The position numbers and the translations under genes were made by a program. Shown one piece after another: positions 1 to 7,930 of a stretch of DNA of 64,000 bases; positions within the stretch are counted from its first letter, which is position 1, and each line of letters opens with the position of its first letter. This DNA comes from a bacterium (GTDB lineage Bacteria > Bacillota > Bacilli > Lactobacillales > Streptococcaceae). The notes below the pieces were generated by a model. The model did no database searches. It worked only from the letters and a program-made list of their open reading frames with translations, and was not told the origin of the DNA. The stretch covers positions 124,001 through 188,000 of the forward strand of contig CAJNBV010000002.1 in the NCBI GenBank assembly GCA_905221095.1, given 5' to 3'.

Positions 1-1
1 T

Positions 2-706
2 ATGTTAAAAGTTGATAATCTTTCTGTGCATTACGGCATGATCCAAGCAGTCCGTGATGTAAGCTTTGAAGTTAATGAAGGAGAAGTTGTTTCCCTTATC
101 GGTGCCAATGGTGCAGGTAAGACAACCATTCTCCGTACCTTATCTGGTTTGGTTCGACCAAGTTCAGGAAAGATTGAATTTTTAGGTCAAGAAATCCAAA
201 AAATGCCAGCTCAGAAAATCGTGGCAGGTGGTCTTTCACAAGTACCAGAAGGACGCCACGTCTTCCCTGGATTGACAGTTATGGAAAATCTAGAAATGGG
301 AGCTTTCTTGAAGAAAAATCGTGAAGAAAATCAAGCTAACTTAAAGAAAGTTTTCTCACGTTTCCCACGTCTTGAAGAACGCAAGAACCAAGATGCAGCC
401 ACTCTTTCAGGGGGGGAACAACAAATGCTTGCCATGGGACGCGCTCTCATGTCAACACCAAAACTTCTTCTTTTAGATGAACCATCAATGGGACTTGCCC
501 CAATCTTTATTCAAGAGATCTTTGATATCATTCAAGATATTCAGAAACAAGGAACAACCGTCCTCTTGATTGAACAAAATGCCAATAAAGCACTCGCAAT
601 CTCTGACCGAGGCTATGTGCTGGAAACAGGAAAAATCGTCCTATCAGGAACAGGAAAAGAACTCGCCTCATCAGAAGAAGTCAGAAAAGCGTATCTGGGT
701 GGCTAA
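2..706 (+). CDS. livF: Branched-chain amino acid ABC transporter ATP-binding protein LivF
   Basis: This is one of the two cytoplasmic ATPases that power uptake of leucine, isoleucine and valine through the LivHM permease. It is 234 aa, the usual LivF length. Walker A GANGAGKTT is near residue 35, the signature LSGGEQQML near 138, and Walker B LLLLDEPSMGLAP near 158. The SMGLAP variant after Walker B is typical of the LivF/LivG family. The gene begins at the window edge, so the rest of the liv operon lies upstream and is not visible. Its stop codon is built into the 5' arm of a terminator hairpin, so it is the last gene of its operon. LivG is the alternative, but LivF is shorter and fits better. 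Confidence 0.93.
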   Translation: MLKVDNLSVHYGMIQAVRDVSFEVNEGEVVSLIGANGAGKTTILRTLSGLVRPSSGKIEFLGQEIQKMPAQKIVAGGLSQVPEGRHVFPGLTVMENLEMGAFLKKNREENQANLKKVFSRFPRLEERKNQDAATLSGGEQQMLAMGRALMSTPKLLLLDEPSMGLAPIFIQEIFDIIQDIQKQGTTVLLIEQNANKALAISDRGYVLETGKIVLSGTGKELASSEEVRKAYLGG

Positions 707-728
707 AACAATCCAGTGGATTGTTTTA
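704..728 (+). terminator. Terminator of the liv operon
   Basis: A perfect 10-bp stem (AAAACAATCC / GGATTGTTTT) with a 3-base loop starts inside the livF stop codon. The 3' arm ends in TTTT. Confidence 0.7.
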
Positions 729-872
729 GTCGGTGGATGAGGATTACGAAGTAATCATCATTATAGTCCGGGGGATCTTTTTAGTCGGCAGATAGAGATT
801 GCGAAGCAATCATCATTATATTCCGGGGGACCTTTTTAGTCGGCAGATGGAGATTGCGAAGCAATTCTCATT
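724..872 (+). repeat. Tandem 55-bp repeat, about 2.7 copies
   Basis: Three tandem copies begin with TTTTAGTCGG at 724, 779 and 834, an exact 55-bp period. The last copy is cut short after about 39 bases. Each contains a small hairpin with loop GAA: GATTAC/GTAATC in copy 1 and GATTGC/GCAATC in copy 2, a base-pair change that keeps the stem. Copy 3 ends GCAATT. Copies 1 and 2 also share a CCGGGGGA block. I do not recognise the repeat family. It is not BOX. Confidence 0.8.
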
Positions 873-939
873 TGCACTGGAAGGTTAGCTTCTAATCATT
901 GAAACAAAACAGAATGAAGCTGTCTATCCTTCATTCACG

Positions 940-963
940 GAGCTCGATTTTAGAGCTCTTTTT
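940..963 (+). terminator. Terminator-like hairpin after the repeat block
   Basis: GAGCTC at 940-945 and 953-958 form a 6-bp stem around a 7-base loop, followed by TTTTT. Confidence 0.55.
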
Positions 964-1011
964 GCTAGCTTATTCATACTTTTCTGAATTTTGAAAAAGA
1001 AATGTAAGCGT

Positions 1012-1040
1012 TTGATAGATTTACAAAAAGATTGTATAAT
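1012..1040 (+). promoter_or_regulatory. Promoter of the CBS/ACT gene
   Basis: TTGATA at 1012-1017, 17-base spacer, TATAAT at 1035-1040. An AAAGGAG ribosome site follows before the ATG at 1070. Confidence 0.75.
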
Positions 1041-1069
1041 AGGGATAAGAATAGAAAAGGAGAAGTCTC

Positions 1070-1726
1070 ATGGCAGTTAAAGATTTTATGACCCGCAAGG
1101 TAGTTTATATTAGTCCAGATACAACAGTATCTCATGCAGCAGATTTGATGAGAGAGCAAGGCTTACACCGCTTGCCTGTTATCGAAAATGATCAATTAGT
1201 TGGTTTGGTGACTGAGGGCACCATTGCCCAAGCTAGTCCATCCAAGGCAACAAGTCTTTCTATCTATGAGATGAATTATCTTTTAAATAAGACAAAAGTA
1301 AAAGATGTCATGATTCGCGATGTTGTCACTGTTTCAGGTTATGCCAGTCTTGAGGATGCAACTTATTTGATGCTAAAAAATAAGATTGGTATTCTTCCTG
1401 TCGTAGATAACCATCAAGTCTACGGAGTTATTACGGATCGTGACGTTTTCCAAGCCTTTCTTGAAATTGCTGGTTATGGTGAAGAAGGAATTCGTGTGCG
1501 CTTCGTTACAGAAGATGAAGTTGGCGTTCTTGGAAAGATTGTTTCTTTAATCGTTGAAGAAAATTTGAATATCTCCCATACAGTAAATATTCCGCGTAAA
1601 GATGGTAAGGTGATTATCGAAGTTCAAATCGATGGAACGATTGATTTACCAGCCTTAAAAGAAAAATTTGAAGCTGAAAATATTCAAGTGGAAGAGATTA
1701 CTCGTACTTCAGCAAAAGTCTTGTAA
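1070..1726 (+). CDS. CBS-domain protein with C-terminal ACT domain (AcuB-like)
   Basis: This is a 218-aa soluble regulatory protein. Two CBS repeats lie at about residues 1-60 (VKDFMTRKVVYISPD) and 75-135 (VKDVMIRDVVTVSG, ending YGVITDRDVFQAF). An ACT-like domain follows at about 140-210. CBS pairs bind adenine nucleotides and ACT domains bind small ligands such as amino acids, so a ligand-sensing role is inferred. The B. subtilis AcuB family has this architecture, but no acetoin genes are nearby, so I give no symbol. It is flanked by its own promoter and terminator and sits between the liv operon and prfB. A link to branched-chain amino acids is only a guess from position. Confidence 0.85.
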   Translation: MAVKDFMTRKVVYISPDTTVSHAADLMREQGLHRLPVIENDQLVGLVTEGTIAQASPSKATSLSIYEMNYLLNKTKVKDVMIRDVVTVSGYASLEDATYLMLKNKIGILPVVDNHQVYGVITDRDVFQAFLEIAGYGEEGIRVRFVTEDEVGVLGKIVSLIVEENLNISHTVNIPRKDGKVIIEVQIDGTIDLPALKEKFEAENIQVEEITRTSAKVL

Positions 1727-1731
1727 GAAGG

Positions 1732-1752
1732 GAAGCCGGAAGGCTTCTTTTT
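1732..1752 (+). terminator. Terminator after the CBS/ACT gene
   Basis: GAAGCC / GGCTTC stem with a GGAA loop, then TTTTT. Confidence 0.75.
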
Positions 1753-1780
1753 ACGTGTAATAAGGGATTAGAGCAAAAGA

Positions 1781-1809
1781 TGGAAAGAAATGATAAAATA
1801 TGCTATAAT
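1781..1809 (+). promoter_or_regulatory. Promoter of prfB-ftsEX
   Basis: TGGAAA at 1781-1786, 17-base spacer, extended -10 TGC-TATAAT with TATAAT at 1804-1809. Confidence 0.7.
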
Positions 1810-1834
1810 GAAATGATGTAAAAAAGGAGTATTT

Positions 1835-2930
1835 ATGGACATTTCAGTAATTCGTCAAAAAATTGACGCAAATCGTGAAAAATTAGCTTCTTTCAGGGGG
1901 TCTCTTTGACCTAGAAGGTCTAGAGGAAGAGATTGCCATCTTGGAAAACAAGATGACAGAACCTGATTTTTGGAACGATAATATCGCGGCCCAAAAAACG
2001 TCGCAAGAATTGAATGAATTAAAAAATACCTACAATACCTTCCATAAAATGGAAGAGTTGCAGGATGAAGTCGAAATTTTATTAGAATTTTTAGCTGAAG
2101 ATGAGTCGGTGCATGAAGAATTGGTAACGCAGTTATCCGAACTTGATAAGATGATGACCAGTTACGAGATGACCTTGCTCTTGTCAGAACCTTATGACCA
2201 TAATAATGCCATCTTGGAAATCCATCCAGGATCGGGTGGTACTGAGGCTCAGGACTGGGGTGATATGTTACTTCGTATGTACACTCGCTATGGAAATGCT
2301 AAAGGCTTTAAAGTGGAAGTATTGGATTACCAAGCAGGAGATGAAGCTGGTATTAAGTCAGTAACCTTATCATTTGAAGGGCCTAATGCCTATGGCCTTC
2401 TCAAGTCAGAAATGGGAGTTCACCGTTTGGTCCGTATCTCGCCATTTGACTCTGCCAAACGTCGCCATACCTCTTTCACATCTGTAGAAGTGATGCCGGA
2501 GTTGGATGATACAATTGAGGTGGAAATCCGGGAAGATGATATCAAGATGGATACCTTCCGTTCAGGTGGTGCCGGTGGACAAAACGTCAATAAGGTTTCA
2601 ACAGGTGTGCGTTTGACCCACATTCCAACTGGAATTGTTGTCCAATCAACAGTGGATCGTACCCAGTATGGAAATAGAGATCGTGCCATGAAGATGTTGC
2701 AGGCTAAGCTCTATCAAATGGAGCAAGAAAAGAAAGCTGCGGAAGTTGATTCCCTCAAAGGTGAGAAAAAGGAAATCACATGGGGAAGCCAAATCCGTTC
2801 TTATGTCTTCACACCTTATACTATGGTAAAAGATCACCGAACTAGCTTTGAGGTTGCTCAGGTAGATAAGGTTATGGATGGGGACCTAGATGGTTTTATC
2901 GATGCCTATCTCAAGTGGCGAATTAGCTAA
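1835..2930 (+). CDS. prfB: Peptide chain release factor 2 (programmed +1 frameshift)
   Basis: RF2 reads UGA and UAA stop codons and hydrolyses peptidyl-tRNA on the ribosome. Translation starts at ATG 1835 after AAAGGAG. It reads 24 codons to an in-frame TGA at 1907-1909, then must slip +1 to continue at GAC 1908. The slip site is the classical one: AGGGGG (internal Shine-Dalgarno) three bases before CTT TGA C. The product is join(1835-1906, 1908-2930), 364 aa, the normal RF2 length. The GGQ loop is visible as [10 protein letters not shown], and the RF2 tripeptide appears as SPFD. A reader that ignores the slip would wrongly start the protein at ATG 1941. RF2 level autoregulates the frameshift. 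ftsE follows 17 bases downstream, so this is probably one operon. Confidence 0.96.
1895..1910 (+). promoter_or_regulatory. prfB programmed frameshift site
   Basis: AGGGGGTCTCTTTGAC: an internal ribosome-binding-like purine run, slippery CTT, in-frame TGA and a following C (a weak termination context). It matches the conserved bacterial RF2 recoding signal. Confidence 0.95.
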
Positions 2931-2947
2931 GATAGAAAGGAAGTCAC

Positions 2948-3640
2948 ATGTCAATCATTGAAATGAGAGATGTCGTCAAAAAATACGACAACGGAACGAC
3001 TGCTTTACGTGGTGTTTCGGTCAGTGTTCAACCAGGCGAATTTGCTTACATCGTAGGACCTTCAGGAGCAGGGAAGTCAACCTTTATTCGTTCTCTATAT
3101 CGTGAAGTAAAAATCGATAAAGGAAGCCTATCAGTTGCTGGTTTTAATCTGGTTAAGATTAAAAAGAAAGATGTCCCGCTTCTACGTCGTAGTGTTGGGG
3201 TTGTCTTCCAAGACTATAAACTCTTGCCAAAGAAAACGGTCTATGAAAATATTGCTTACGCTATGGAAGTAATCGGGGAAAATCGCCGTAATATCAAAAA
3301 ACGCGTGATGGAAGTTTTGGACTTGGTTGGATTGAAGCATAAGGTTCGTTCTTTCCCAAATGAGCTCTCAGGTGGAGAGCAACAGCGGATTGCGATTGCG
3401 CGTGCTATTGTAAACAATCCAAAAGTATTGATAGCCGATGAACCAACAGGAAACTTGGACCCGGATAATTCATGGGAAATTATGAATCTCTTGGAACGGA
3501 TTAACCTACAAGGGACAACTATTTTAATGGCGACTCATAATAGCCAGATTGTAAATACCTTGCGCCACCGTGTCATTGCCATTGAAAATGGCCGTGTCGT
3601 TCGTGACGAATCAAAAGGAGAGTATGGATACGATGATTAG
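2948..3640 (+). CDS. ftsE: Cell division ATP-binding protein FtsE
   Basis: This is the cytoplasmic ATPase of the FtsEX complex. In streptococci FtsEX relays ATP hydrolysis to the peptidoglycan hydrolase PcsB at the septum. It is 230 aa, normal for FtsE. Walker A GPSGAGKSTF lies near residue 36, the signature LSGGEQQR near 140, and Walker B VLIADEPTGNLD near 160. The start has the ribosome site AAAGGAAG. It overlaps ftsX by 8 bases, which suggests translational coupling. Confidence 0.96.
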   Translation: MSIIEMRDVVKKYDNGTTALRGVSVSVQPGEFAYIVGPSGAGKSTFIRSLYREVKIDKGSLSVAGFNLVKIKKKDVPLLRRSVGVVFQDYKLLPKKTVYENIAYAMEVIGENRRNIKKRVMEVLDLVGLKHKVRSFPNELSGGEQQRIAIARAIVNNPKVLIADEPTGNLDPDNSWEIMNLLERINLQGTTILMATHNSQIVNTLRHRVIAIENGRVVRDESKGEYGYDD

Positions 3641-4559
3641 TAGATTTTTTCGCCATTTATTTGAATCACTAAAAAGTTTGAAACGAAATGGTTGGATGAC
3701 AGTGGCTGCTGTCAGCTCAGTCATGATTACTTTGACCTTGGTTGCCATATTTGCTTCTGTTATTTTCAATACAGCGAAACTAGCTACAGATATTGAAAAT
3801 AATGTTCGAGTGATGGTATACATTCGCAAGGATGTAGCTGATAATAGCGAGACTATTGAAAAAGAAGGTCAAACTGTTACAAATAATGACTATCACAAGG
3901 TGTACAATGCTTTGAAGGGGATGTCTACTGTTAAAAGTGTTACCTTTTCAAGTAAAGAGGAACAATATGAAAAATTAACTGAGACAATGGGTGACAACTG
4001 GAAAATCTTCGAAGGAGATGCCAACCCCCTCTATGATGCCTATATCGTTGATACCAACACGCCAAGTGATGTAAAAACTGTAGCCGAAGATGCTAAAAAA
4101 ATTGAAGGTGTGTCTGAGGTTCAGGATGGTGGTGCCAATACAGAACGCCTATTCCAACTAGCATCATTTATCCGTGTTTGGGGATTAGTTATTGCAGGAC
4201 TTTTGATTTTCATTGCAGTTTTCTTGATTTCAAATACCATTCGTATCACCATTATTTCCCGCAGTCGTGAAATTCAAATCATGCGCTTGGTTGGTGCTAA
4301 GAACAGTTATATCCGTGGACCTTTCTTACTTGAAGGTGCCTTCATTGGTTTGCTTGGAGCAACTGCACCATCAGTGTTGGTCTTTATTGTTTATCGAATA
4401 GTTTACCAATCTGTCAATAAGTCCTTGGTCGGACAAAATCTTTCTATGATTGCACCGGAGGTATTTACTCCTCTGATGATTGCCCTATTATTTGTGATTG
4501 GGATTTTCATCGGTTCACTGGGATCAGGAATTTCCATGCGCCGATTCTTGAAGATTTAG
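3633..4559 (+). CDS. ftsX: Cell division membrane protein FtsX
   Basis: This is the membrane partner of FtsE and the docking site for PcsB. The product is 308 aa with a cytoplasmic N-terminus, TM1 around residues 20-45, and a large extracellular loop of about 120 residues. Three TM segments follow in the C-terminal half, separated by the conserved SREIQIMRLVGA cytoplasmic segment. I chose ATG 3633 (MISRFFRHL), which gives the usual streptococcal FtsX length; ATG 3624 lies only 3 bases after AAAGGAG. A longer reading from 3570 would add residues inside ftsE and has no ribosome site. A terminator follows at 4580. Confidence 0.93.
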   Translation: MISRFFRHLFESLKSLKRNGWMTVAAVSSVMITLTLVAIFASVIFNTAKLATDIENNVRVMVYIRKDVADNSETIEKEGQTVTNNDYHKVYNALKGMSTVKSVTFSSKEEQYEKLTETMGDNWKIFEGDANPLYDAYIVDTNTPSDVKTVAEDAKKIEGVSEVQDGGANTERLFQLASFIRVWGLVIAGLLIFIAVFLISNTIRITIISRSREIQIMRLVGAKNSYIRGPFLLEGAFIGLLGATAPSVLVFIVYRIVYQSVNKSLVGQNLSMIAPEVFTPLMIALLFVIGIFIGSLGSGISMRRFLKI

Positions 4560-4579
4560 GTAAACTAGCTACTTTCATG

Positions 4580-4604
4580 AGGAGATTAAATGATCTCCTT
4601 TTTT
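4580..4604 (+). terminator. Terminator of prfB-ftsEX
   Basis: AGGAGAT / ATCTCCT stem with 6-base loop, then a run of T. Confidence 0.8.
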
Positions 4605-4632
4605 GCTACAAAAATTTTAGAAAAAAGTGTAA

Positions 4633-4662
4633 TTTTTTTTGTAAAAGCCTTTACAAAAAAAA
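4633..4662 (+). promoter_or_regulatory. AT-rich palindrome over the ptsG -35 region
   Basis: A perfect 13-bp inverted repeat (TTTTTTTTGTAAA / TTTACAAAAAAAA) around AGCC. Its right arm contains the -35 box TTTACA. It looks like an operator. The regulator is unknown to me. Confidence 0.55.
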
Positions 4663-4677
4663 TTAAAGTGGTATAAT
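4650..4677 (+). promoter_or_regulatory. Promoter of ptsG
   Basis: TTTACA at 4650-4655, 16-base spacer, TATAAT at 4672-4677. Confidence 0.7.
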
Positions 4678-4690
4678 TAAATCATAAAAG

Positions 4691-4718
4691 GTGCAAACGT
4701 TTTCGTAAAACGTTTGCC
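4691..4718 (+). promoter_or_regulatory. Palindromic operator or cre site in the ptsG leader
   Basis: A perfect 11-bp inverted repeat (GCAAACGTTTT / AAAACGTTTGC) around CGT lies about 9-33 bases after the predicted start of transcription. TGCAAACGTTTTCG within it matches the CcpA cre consensus TGNAARCGNWWWCA at all but the last base. A roadblock cre or a LacI-family operator would both fit. Confidence 0.6.
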
Positions 4719-4742
4719 TAAATAAAAATAAAGGAGATTTGA

Positions 4743-6923
4743 ATGATGAAAGATACATTCAAAAATGTCTTGTCTTTCGAATTTTGGCAAAAATTCGGTA
4801 AGGCTTTGATGGTGGTTATCGCGGTTATGCCGGCTGCTGGTTTGATGATTTCAATCGGTAAGTCTATCGTGATGATTAACCCAACCTTTGCACCACTCGT
4901 TATTACTGGTGGTGTACTAGAGCAAATCGGTTGGGGAGTTATCGTTAACCTTCATATCTTGTTCGCCCTCGCTATTGGAGGAAGCTGGGCTAAGGAACGA
5001 GCTGGTGGTGCGTTTGCGGCAGGTCTTGCCTTTATCCTAATCAATCGTATCACTGGTACAATCTTTGGTGTATCAGGCGATATGTTGAAAAATCCAGATG
5101 CTATGGTAACTACTCTCTTTGGTGGTTCAATCAAAGTTGCTGATTACTTCATCAGTGTTCTTGAAGCTCCAGCCTTGAACATGGGTGTCTTCGTAGGGAT
5201 CATCTCAGGTTTTATAGGAGCAACTGCTTACAACAAATACTACAACTTCCGCAAACTTCCTGATGCACTTTCATTCTTTAACGGGAAACGTTTCGTACCA
5301 TTTGTAGTTATTCTTCGTTCAGTTATTGCTGCAATCGTACTTTCAGCTTTCTGGCCAGTAGTTCAAACAGGTATCAATAGCTTTGGTATCTGGATTGCCA
5401 ACTCACAAGAAACTGCTCCAATCCTTGCACCATTCTTGTATGGTACATTGGAACGTTTGCTCTTGCCATTTGGTCTTCACCATATGTTGACTATCCCAAT
5501 GAACTACACAGCTCTTGGTGGTACTTATGAAGTCTTAACTGGTGCAGCTAAAGGCACTCAAGTTTTTGGTCAAGACCCACTATGGCTTGCATGGGTAACA
5601 GACCTTGTAAACCTTAAAGGTACTGATGCTAGTCAATACCAACACTTGTTAGATACAGTACATCCAGCTCGTTTCAAAGTTGGACAAATGATCGGTTCAT
5701 TCGGTATCTTGATGGGTGTGATTGTGGCTATCTACCGTAATGTTGATGCTGACAAAAAACACAAATACAAAGGTATGATGATTGCGACAGCTCTTGCAAC
5801 ATTCTTGACAGGGGTTACTGAACCAATCGAATACATGTTCATGTTCATCGCAACACCTATGTATCTTGTTTACTCACTTGTTCAAGGTGCTGCCTTCGCT
5901 ATGGCTGACGTTGTAAACCTACGTATGCACTCATTCGGTTCAATCGAGTTCTTGACTCGTACACCTATTGCAATCAGTGCTGGTATCGGTATGGATATCG
6001 TTAACTTCGTTTGGGTAACTGTTCTCTTTGCCGTAATCATGTACTTTATTGCAAACTTCATGATTCAAAAATTCAACTACGCAACTCCAGGGCGTAACGG
6101 AAACTACGAAACTGCTGAAGGTTCAGAAGAAGCTAGCAGTGAAGTGAAAGTTGCAGCTGGTTCTCAAGCTGTAAACATTATTAACCTTCTTGGTGGACGT
6201 GCAAACATCGTTGATGTTGACGCATGTATGACTCGTCTTCGTGTAACTGTTAAAGATGCAGATAAAGTAGGAAATGCAGAGCAATGGAAAGCAGAAGGAG
6301 CTATGGGTCTTGTCATGAAAGGACAAGGGGTTCAAGCTATCTACGGACCAAAAGCTGACGTATTGAAATCTGATATCCAAGATATCCTTGATTCAGGTGA
6401 AATCATTCCTGAAACTCTTCCAAGTCAAATGACAGAAGCGCAACAAAACGCTGTTCATTTCAAAGGTCTTACTGAGGAAGTTTACTCAGTAGCAGACGGT
6501 CAAGTTGTTGCTTTGGAACAAGTAAAAGATCCAGTATTTGCTCAAAAAATGATGGGTGATGGATTTGCAGTAGAACCAGCAAATGGAAACATTGTATCTC
6601 CAGTTTCAGGTACTGTATCAAGTATCTTCCCAACAAAACATGCTCTTGGTCTTGTGACTGAAGCAGGTCTTGAAGTACTTGTTCACATTGGTTTGGACAC
6701 AGTAAGTCTTGAAGGTAAACCATTTACAGTTCATGTTGCTGAAGGACAAAAAGTTGCAGCAGGAGATCTCCTTGTCACAGCTGACTTGGATGCTATCCGT
6801 GGAGCAGGTCGTGAAACTTCAACAGTAGTTGTCTTCACAAATGGTGATGCAATTAAATCAGTTAAATTAGAAAAAACAGGTTCTCTTGCAGCTAAAACAG
6901 CAGTTGCTAAAGTAGAATTGTAA
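4743..6923 (+). CDS. ptsG: PTS glucose-type transporter subunit EIICBA
   Basis: This membrane protein takes up and phosphorylates a sugar, most likely glucose, using phosphate from PEP via EI and HPr. It is 726 aa in the order IIC-IIB-IIA. The IIC part (about 1-440) has roughly ten hydrophobic segments and the sugar-site region around VTEPIEYMFMF. IIB has its phosphocysteine in VDACMTRLRV near residue 500. IIA (about 600-726) has the phosphohistidine in LVHIGLDTV. Two ATG codons at 4743 and 4746 follow AAAGGAG. It stands alone with its own promoter, two palindromes and a terminator. Substrate is inferred from family; maltose or glucosamine cannot be ruled out. Confidence 0.9.
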   Translation: MMKDTFKNVLSFEFWQKFGKALMVVIAVMPAAGLMISIGKSIVMINPTFAPLVITGGVLEQIGWGVIVNLHILFALAIGGSWAKERAGGAFAAGLAFILINRITGTIFGVSGDMLKNPDAMVTTLFGGSIKVADYFISVLEAPALNMGVFVGIISGFIGATAYNKYYNFRKLPDALSFFNGKRFVPFVVILRSVIAAIVLSAFWPVVQTGINSFGIWIANSQETAPILAPFLYGTLERLLLPFGLHHMLTIPMNYTALGGTYEVLTGAAKGTQVFGQDPLWLAWVTDLVNLKGTDASQYQHLLDTVHPARFKVGQMIGSFGILMGVIVAIYRNVDADKKHKYKGMMIATALATFLTGVTEPIEYMFMFIATPMYLVYSLVQGAAFAMADVVNLRMHSFGSIEFLTRTPIAISAGIGMDIVNFVWVTVLFAVIMYFIANFMIQKFNYATPGRNGNYETAEGSEEASSEVKVAAGSQAVNIINLLGGRANIVDVDACMTRLRVTVKDADKVGNAEQWKAEGAMGLVMKGQGVQAIYGPKADVLKSDIQDILDSGEIIPETLPSQMTEAQQNAVHFKGLTEEVYSVADGQVVALEQVKDPVFAQKMMGDGFAVEPANGNIVSPVSGTVSSIFPTKHALGLVTEAGLEVLVHIGLDTVSLEGKPFTVHVAEGQKVAAGDLLVTADLDAIRGAGRETSTVVVFTNGDAIKSVKLEKTGSLAAKTAVAKVEL

Positions 6924-6930
6924 TATACTT

Positions 6931-6964
6931 GAGGTTGGAAGCTGTATTCCAACCTCTTATTTTG
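6931..6964 (+). terminator. Terminator of ptsG
   Basis: Perfect 10-bp stem GAGGTTGGAA / TTCCAACCTC with 6-base loop, then TTATTTT. Confidence 0.8.
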
Positions 6965-6974
6965 GGAGAAAAGA

Positions 6975-7790
6975 ATGAAATTTTTAACACTCAATACTCA
7001 CAGTTGGATGGAAAAAGAAGCTGAGGAAAAATTCCAGATTTTGCTTCAGGATATTCTTGAAAAGGACTATGATTTGATTTGTTTCCAAGAAATCAATCAG
7101 GAGATCACCTCGTTAGAGGTGGAGGTTAATGACCTTTATCAAGCTTTGCCAGCAGCTGAGCCTATTCATCAAGACCACTATGTTAGACTCTTGGTTGAAA
7201 AGTTGTCTGAGCAAGGGAAAAATTACTACTGGACCTGGGCCTATAACCATATCGGTTATGATCGATACCATGAAGGTGTGGCTATCTTGTCTAAAACACC
7301 TATTGAAGCTAGAGAAATTTTAGTTTCAGATGTGGATGATCCAACAGACTATCATACTCGTCGCGTTGCCTTGGCTGAAACTGTAGTCGATGGTAAGGAG
7401 CTTGCAGTTGCTAGTGTCCACCTTTCTTGGTGGGATAAAGGGTTCCAAGAAGAATGGGCACGATTTGAAACTGTCTTGAAAGAACTGAACAAACCACTTT
7501 TGTTAGCTGGAGATTTCAACAATCCAGCCGGTCAGGAAGGCTACCAAGCTATTTTAGCTAGTCCACTAGGCTTACAAGACGCCTTTGAAGTCGCTAAAGA
7601 GAAAAGCGGTAGCTATACCGTTCCACCAGAAATTGATGGCTGGAAAGGGAACACTGAACCCCTACGAATCGATTATGTCTTTACTACCAAGGAGCTAGAG
7701 GTAGAAAATTTACATGTCGTATTTGATGGTAACAAGAGTCCACAAGTCAGTGACCACTATGGCTTGAATGCTATTTTAAACTGGAAATAA
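6975..7790 (+). CDS. Endonuclease/exonuclease/phosphatase-family protein
   Basis: A 271-aa soluble protein of the metal-dependent EEP fold, the family that includes DNase I, exonuclease III and sphingomyelinases. The expected motifs are present in order: FQEINQE (metal-binding Glu), SVHLSWWDKG, LLAGDFNNPAG (GDFN), IDYVF, and SDHYGLNAIL with the catalytic SDH. No signal peptide, so it acts in the cytoplasm. The substrate cannot be told from sequence; both nucleic acid and phosphoester small molecules are possible. The ribosome site GGGAGAA lies just upstream of ATG 6975. It follows the ptsG terminator by only about 20 bases, so it may depend on read-through from ptsG. Confidence 0.85.
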   Translation: MKFLTLNTHSWMEKEAEEKFQILLQDILEKDYDLICFQEINQEITSLEVEVNDLYQALPAAEPIHQDHYVRLLVEKLSEQGKNYYWTWAYNHIGYDRYHEGVAILSKTPIEAREILVSDVDDPTDYHTRRVALAETVVDGKELAVASVHLSWWDKGFQEEWARFETVLKELNKPLLLAGDFNNPAGQEGYQAILASPLGLQDAFEVAKEKSGSYTVPPEIDGWKGNTEPLRIDYVFTTKELEVENLHVVFDGNKSPQVSDHYGLNAILNWK

Positions 7791-7802
7791 AGATTTAAAA
7801 GA

Positions 7803-7831
7803 GGTTGGGATTATAAAATTCCAGCCTTTTT
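7803..7831 (+). terminator. Terminator after the EEP-family gene
   Basis: GGTTGGGATT pairs with AATTCCAGCC (two wobble pairs), then TTTTT. Confidence 0.65.
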
Positions 7832-7893
7832 CTGACTAGAGAAGCTACTGGAAATAGTCTAAATAAGTGAGACTACTGAAATGGAATAAAATA

Positions 7894-7902
7894 TGGTATA
7901 AT
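7894..7902 (+). promoter_or_regulatory. Extended -10 promoter of the DEAD-box helicase
   Basis: TGG-TATAAT, with TATAAT at 7897-7902. No good -35 box is visible. Confidence 0.6.
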
Positions 7903-7930
7903 TGATAAGATAGATAGAATCGAGGATATT

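Noticed and set aside
724..872. CRISPR array reading of the 55-bp repeats
   Set aside because: Units are directly adjacent with no unique spacers, only three copies, and no cas genes nearby.
995..1020. cre site in the CBS/ACT gene promoter
   Set aside because: TGTAAGCG is only a half match; the second half has three mismatches.
1941..2930. RF2 as a 329-aa protein starting at ATG 1941
   Set aside because: The true start is ATG 1835, with a +1 frameshift at CTTTGAC; an ORF finder sees only the second part.
3570..3632. FtsX start at 3570 or 3624
   Set aside because: The first lies inside ftsE without a ribosome site; the second is only 3 bases after AAAGGAG. ATG 3633 gives the known FtsX length.
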